Made by a program: the position numbers and the translations under genes. The notes beneath the pieces were generated by a model. That model did no database searches. It worked only from the letters and a program-made list of their open reading frames with translations, and had not been told where the DNA came from. DNA of 8,826 bases. Source: RGIG3009 sp045648765. GTDB lineage: Bacteria > Bacillota > Clostridia > Oscillospirales > Acutalibacteraceae. Where the stretch lies: assembly GCA_045648765.1 (NCBI GenBank), contig JAZROQ010000044.1:1-8826 (forward strand), written 5' to 3'. Below are positions 6,439 through 8,826 of this stretch, piece by piece (the stretch's first letter is position 1; each line of letters starts with the position of its first letter).

Positions 6439-6474
6439 GTGTAAAAAAATGATATGAGGAAAACCGAAAAAACC

Positions 6475-6525
6475 GCAACAAACTGCGAAAAGCAGCAAAA
6501 AATCCACCGCCTCCGGAATTGTTGC
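6475..6525 (+). other. Structured segment of the integrase leader
   Basis: A perfect 7-base pairing, GCAACAA (6475-6481) with TTGTTGC (6519-6525), encloses a small hairpin CTGC (6483-6486) with GCAG (6492-6495). It lies in the 5' leader between the inward promoter and the integrase RBS. It matches no RNA family I know; the role, if any, is open. Confidence 0.35.
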
Positions 6526-6540
6526 ATTTTCGTCATTTCC

Positions 6541-6569
6541 ATTATACCGAAACCACACTTTTATGTCAA
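6541..6569 (-). promoter_or_regulatory. Outward-facing consensus promoter at the element end
   Basis: On the minus strand there is TTGACA (6569-6564), exactly 17 bases, and TATAAT (6546-6541): a full consensus vegetative promoter. It would start near 6534 and read out of the element through the integrase leader, the rubrerythrin fragment and on toward ferritin. Its -35 box overlaps the integrase RBS (AAGGAG, 6568-6573). It faces the inward promoter at 6410-6438 about 100 bases away, so the two would interfere. No convincing gene with an RBS follows it before the element end. Confidence 0.75.
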
Positions 6570-6581
6570 GGAGCAATCACA

Positions 6582-7967
6582 ATGAGCAAAAAGTACACAG
6601 GTGTTACACCCCTAAACAAAGGAAAGACCGCTTGGCAGTATCGAATTAAAATCACACTACCCAACGGCGACAAGGTAGATACCACAGGTCGCCGTGATGC
6701 ACAGGGAAAACCATTCCTAACCGCAGAGGCGGCCTATACCGCTAAATTAGAACACGAAAACCGCCTTAGAAACAATTTAGATGGTAAACATACACGTACA
6801 TCCAAAACATCGTTAAAAGCGATTTACGAGCATTATATGGCATCTGGTGAGGCATTAAACAAAGCACCAGCCACCCTTGCCAAACAAAACAGTATGTGGA
6901 AAAACCACATATCCAAAAAGTTTGGTGATAAGGAACTGAAAAACATCACTCTTGCAGATTTACAAAACTACCTGCACGAACTTTATTCCATAGGTGATGA
7001 ATACAACGAATACAAAGGCGGTTATGAACATGCTTATGTTGAGGGATTTTTGCGGTTCTTCTACCTGCTATTTGGTTATGCCTACCGCCTTGATAAAATT
7101 GAATATGAGAGATACATCAAAATGTTTGTGGATAGAGGAACTCGTTTAACGATGCCCGAAATGACACAGGCAGATTTTGAAGAATCCGAAGTTCCTATTG
7201 AAACATACACCGATTACCAGATATACCAGATGGAAGAACTGTTCAAAAGCGAAGATGGAAACCTGCTGACCGCTTTCTATTTAGGTCTGTATTGCGGTTT
7301 GCGAATCAGCGAGGTTTTCGCAGTTAGATGGCGGTCAATAGACTGGGTAAACAGTACCATCACCATCAACCGCCAAATGCACTATGAGGGCGGTATGCTC
7401 AAATTATGCCCTGTAAAGACCTTAACGAGTGTTCGCACGGTTTATATGCCAAAGGTAATGCACAACTACCTTTATGAACTATACACCGCCCAGAGCGAAC
7501 AGAAAAAGACAATGGGCAGAGCATACAGGAACACCGAGAGAGTATTTGACACAATGCTCAATACGGAAATCACCGAGGGCGATTTTATCAACCGCAAGAG
7601 CAATGGCGAAATACTGACCGTAAATTCTATGAAATACTGGTCTAAAAAAATCAAAACCGAGTTAGGTATTGAATTTAAGTTCCACAAACTCCGCCACACC
7701 TATGCATCGAATTGTGCTGCTAACAATATGAACCTGCAAATGCTGATGGAAATGATGGGACACAAGAAACTGGAAACCACCAAAAAGTATTACATCAGCA
7801 CCAACAATCCCGACCTTATAAGGCGAACTGTTGAACTCCTCGACACCATATACCAACCCAGAGAAATCACACTCGAAGATGGTACCACGATGGCAACGAT
7901 GCCAACGAGCGACCGCCAGAGAACAAAACGAATAAACCAGCTCAAGCACACACCTACAAAGAAATAA
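6582..7967 (+). CDS. int: Tyrosine-type site-specific integrase of an integrative element
   Basis: A 461-residue phage/ICE integrase that cuts and rejoins DNA between attachment sites through a tyrosine-DNA link. Domains in order are an N-terminal arm-binding region (~1-65, aromatic and lysine-rich, with WQYRIKI), a helical core-binding domain (~75-180) and a catalytic domain (~205-425). All catalytic residues are visible: R241 in GLRISE, K279 in PVKT, H368 and R371 in HKLRH, H394 in MGH, and nucleophile Y403 nine residues later. A basic tail (~445-461) follows. The start at 6582 has AAGGAG 8 bases upstream; an earlier in-frame start at 6519 has no RBS. The gene sits at the edge of a disrupted rubrerythrin gene, as expected for an integrase near its attachment site. 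It appears intact and probably active. Confidence 0.95.
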   Translation: MSKKYTGVTPLNKGKTAWQYRIKITLPNGDKVDTTGRRDAQGKPFLTAEAAYTAKLEHENRLRNNLDGKHTRTSKTSLKAIYEHYMASGEALNKAPATLAKQNSMWKNHISKKFGDKELKNITLADLQNYLHELYSIGDEYNEYKGGYEHAYVEGFLRFFYLLFGYAYRLDKIEYERYIKMFVDRGTRLTMPEMTQADFEESEVPIETYTDYQIYQMEELFKSEDGNLLTAFYLGLYCGLRISEVFAVRWRSIDWVNSTITINRQMHYEGGMLKLCPVKTLTSVRTVYMPKVMHNYLYELYTAQSEQKKTMGRAYRNTERVFDTMLNTEITEGDFINRKSNGEILTVNSMKYWSKKIKTELGIEFKFHKLRHTYASNCAANNMNLQMLMEMMGHKKLETTKKYYISTNNPDLIRRTVELLDTIYQPREITLEDGTTMATMPTSDRQRTKRINQLKHTPTKK

Positions 7968-7968
7968 C

Positions 7969-8003
7969 AAAAGGTATGCAGAAAATTCTCTGCATACCTT
8001 TTT
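7969..8003. terminator. Bidirectional terminator after the integrase
   Basis: The stem GGTATGCAGA (7973-7982) with TCTGCATACC (7989-7998) has a 6-base loop and is flanked by AAAA on the left and TTTTT on the right. The A and T runs can extend the stem and serve as U-tracts in both directions. It separates the integrase from the convergent gene downstream. Confidence 0.85.
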
Positions 8004-8048
8004 CTGTTCAGCAAATTCTAATTTACAACAAACTTTTAACTATCGAAC

Positions 8049-8816
8049 TTATAATATATAGTCCGTTATGCAATCATACCAATGAACATAAGTTTCTCCG
8101 TTAATAATTAGTTGTTCGTTGTTGGGGAGTTGTTCGCTCCATTTCCTTTTATAACGTTTTATTGCCCAATCATCACGGTTGAATCTACGCCAAAGAATAG
8201 TTCTTCCGTTCTCATCAATATACTGTTCTATTGCAATTGCATTGTTAAAATGTCCCAACTCCATTACACATACTGTATCGAAAGTTTTTTCGCCGATTTC
8301 AATCTTGAAACACCCCACAACATCCAATACTTCAGTATCGCTTGTTTTGGTAATGTTTTTTCCATTACGGTTTATGATACCCTTGGGTTTTAATTCAGTT
8401 TCGTTGCCACAATTATCTTCACCAAAACCCCAATTGTTCATAAAAATCTCACCATCAAGGAATGTGATGGTCTTTTTTACATCGTTCTCTTGATGAGTTT
8501 CAGATAGATATCGACAATGTGTATCGGTCAATTGAGCAACAAATACTCTTTCATTTTTTCGATTGTTTTTTATATCGTGCTGAATGCTCGTTATTTCAAC
8601 ACCTTCAATACCGTGAACTTCCGCTTTGCCTATTACGCTAACCTCAGAATACTCATCACATTTTTTAGTTTCAAAATCATACAAACCCCAAGTTGTTTTT
8701 TCTCCGAGTTTTGGTATAATACTCAAACCTTGAAGTTCCTCACATTTTACAGTAAAGGGTGTTTTAGATAACGGTGTAATTTTATAATCAGGTAATCTAT
8801 CTGGTAGTTTATTCAT
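8049..8816 (-). CDS. Conserved protein of unknown function, possibly incomplete at its start
   Basis: At least 255 residues, soluble, with no signal peptide or membrane segment and no catalytic motif I can name. It is rich in charged and aromatic residues. Motif-like stretches are VFVAQLTDTHCRYL (~92-105), FMNNWGFGEDNCGNE (~125-139), TILWRRFNRDDW (~206-217) and TYVHWYDCITDYIL at the C-terminus. I have an impression of similar hypothetical proteins in Clostridia but cannot name a family. The ATG at 8816 has no visible ribosome binding site, and the frame stays open to the window edge (Asp-Asp-Val before the Met). The true start may therefore lie outside, or the gene may be coupled to an upstream one. 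It is more AT-rich than the genes left of 6300, which fits cargo of the integrative element. Confidence 0.75.
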   Translation of the reverse strand: MNKLPDRLPDYKITPLSKTPFTVKCEELQGLSIIPKLGEKTTWGLYDFETKKCDEYSEVSVIGKAEVHGIEGVEITSIQHDIKNNRKNERVFVAQLTDTHCRYLSETHQENDVKKTITFLDGEIFMNNWGFGEDNCGNETELKPKGIINRNGKNITKTSDTEVLDVVGCFKIEIGEKTFDTVCVMELGHFNNAIAIEQYIDENGRTILWRRFNRDDWAIKRYKRKWSEQLPNNEQLIINGETYVHWYDCITDYIL

Positions 8817-8826
8817 AACATCATCA

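Noticed and set aside
6420..6536. A 38-residue hydrophobic peptide read leftward from the outward promoter
   Set aside because: Its ATG would sit at the predicted transcript start with no RBS, and the composition just reflects T-rich DNA. It is not supportable as a gene.
1..8826. CRISPR array, tRNA or rRNA genes, transposase genes
   Set aside because: I looked for regularly spaced repeats, tRNA-like cloverleaf segments, rRNA signatures and transposase motifs and saw none in the window.

Overview
The window looks like a chromosomal stretch of an anaerobic Firmicute, probably a gut Clostridia or Oscillospiraceae-type bacterium. This rests on strong Gram-positive ribosome binding sites, TTGACA/TATAAT-type promoters, a T-box riboswitch, rho-independent terminators, and ferritin and rubrerythrin genes. 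I cannot name the species.

Left edge (1-370): the 5' part of a secreted-protein gene on the minus strand, with its own promoter, back to back with a rightward promoter. Positions 370-4600: the rightward promoter feeds a full T-box leader and then a tight two-gene operon. Gene one is a 2-isopropylmalate synthase (LeuA) homologue. Its C-terminal leucine-sensing domain looks intact, but its catalytic barrel has lost the usual metal ligands and catalytic residues. Gene two, one base later, fuses a xylose-isomerase-like TIM barrel, which has also lost most of its metal ligands, to a complete acyl-CoA synthetase. The T-box, the sensor-like pseudoenzyme and the ligase together look like a branched-chain amino-acid-responsive acyl-activation system whose function I do not recognise. 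This is the most interesting part of the window.

Positions 4560-6300, minus strand: a bidirectional terminator separates the operon from a convergent cytoplasmic GH5-type glycosidase with its own promoter. Then come a ferritin with a complete ferroxidase site and the last ~22 codons of a rubrerythrin gene.

Positions 6370-8826: the rubrerythrin gene is cut off and replaced by the end of an integrative element. This carries two facing promoters, a structured leader, a phage/ICE-type tyrosine integrase reading inward, a bidirectional terminator, and a convergent uncharacterised gene that is still open at the right edge. The element's other end, and the rest of the rubrerythrin gene, should lie beyond the window. 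The element carries a near-perfect promoter pointing outward toward the rubrerythrin stub and ferritin, so it may now control the ferritin.
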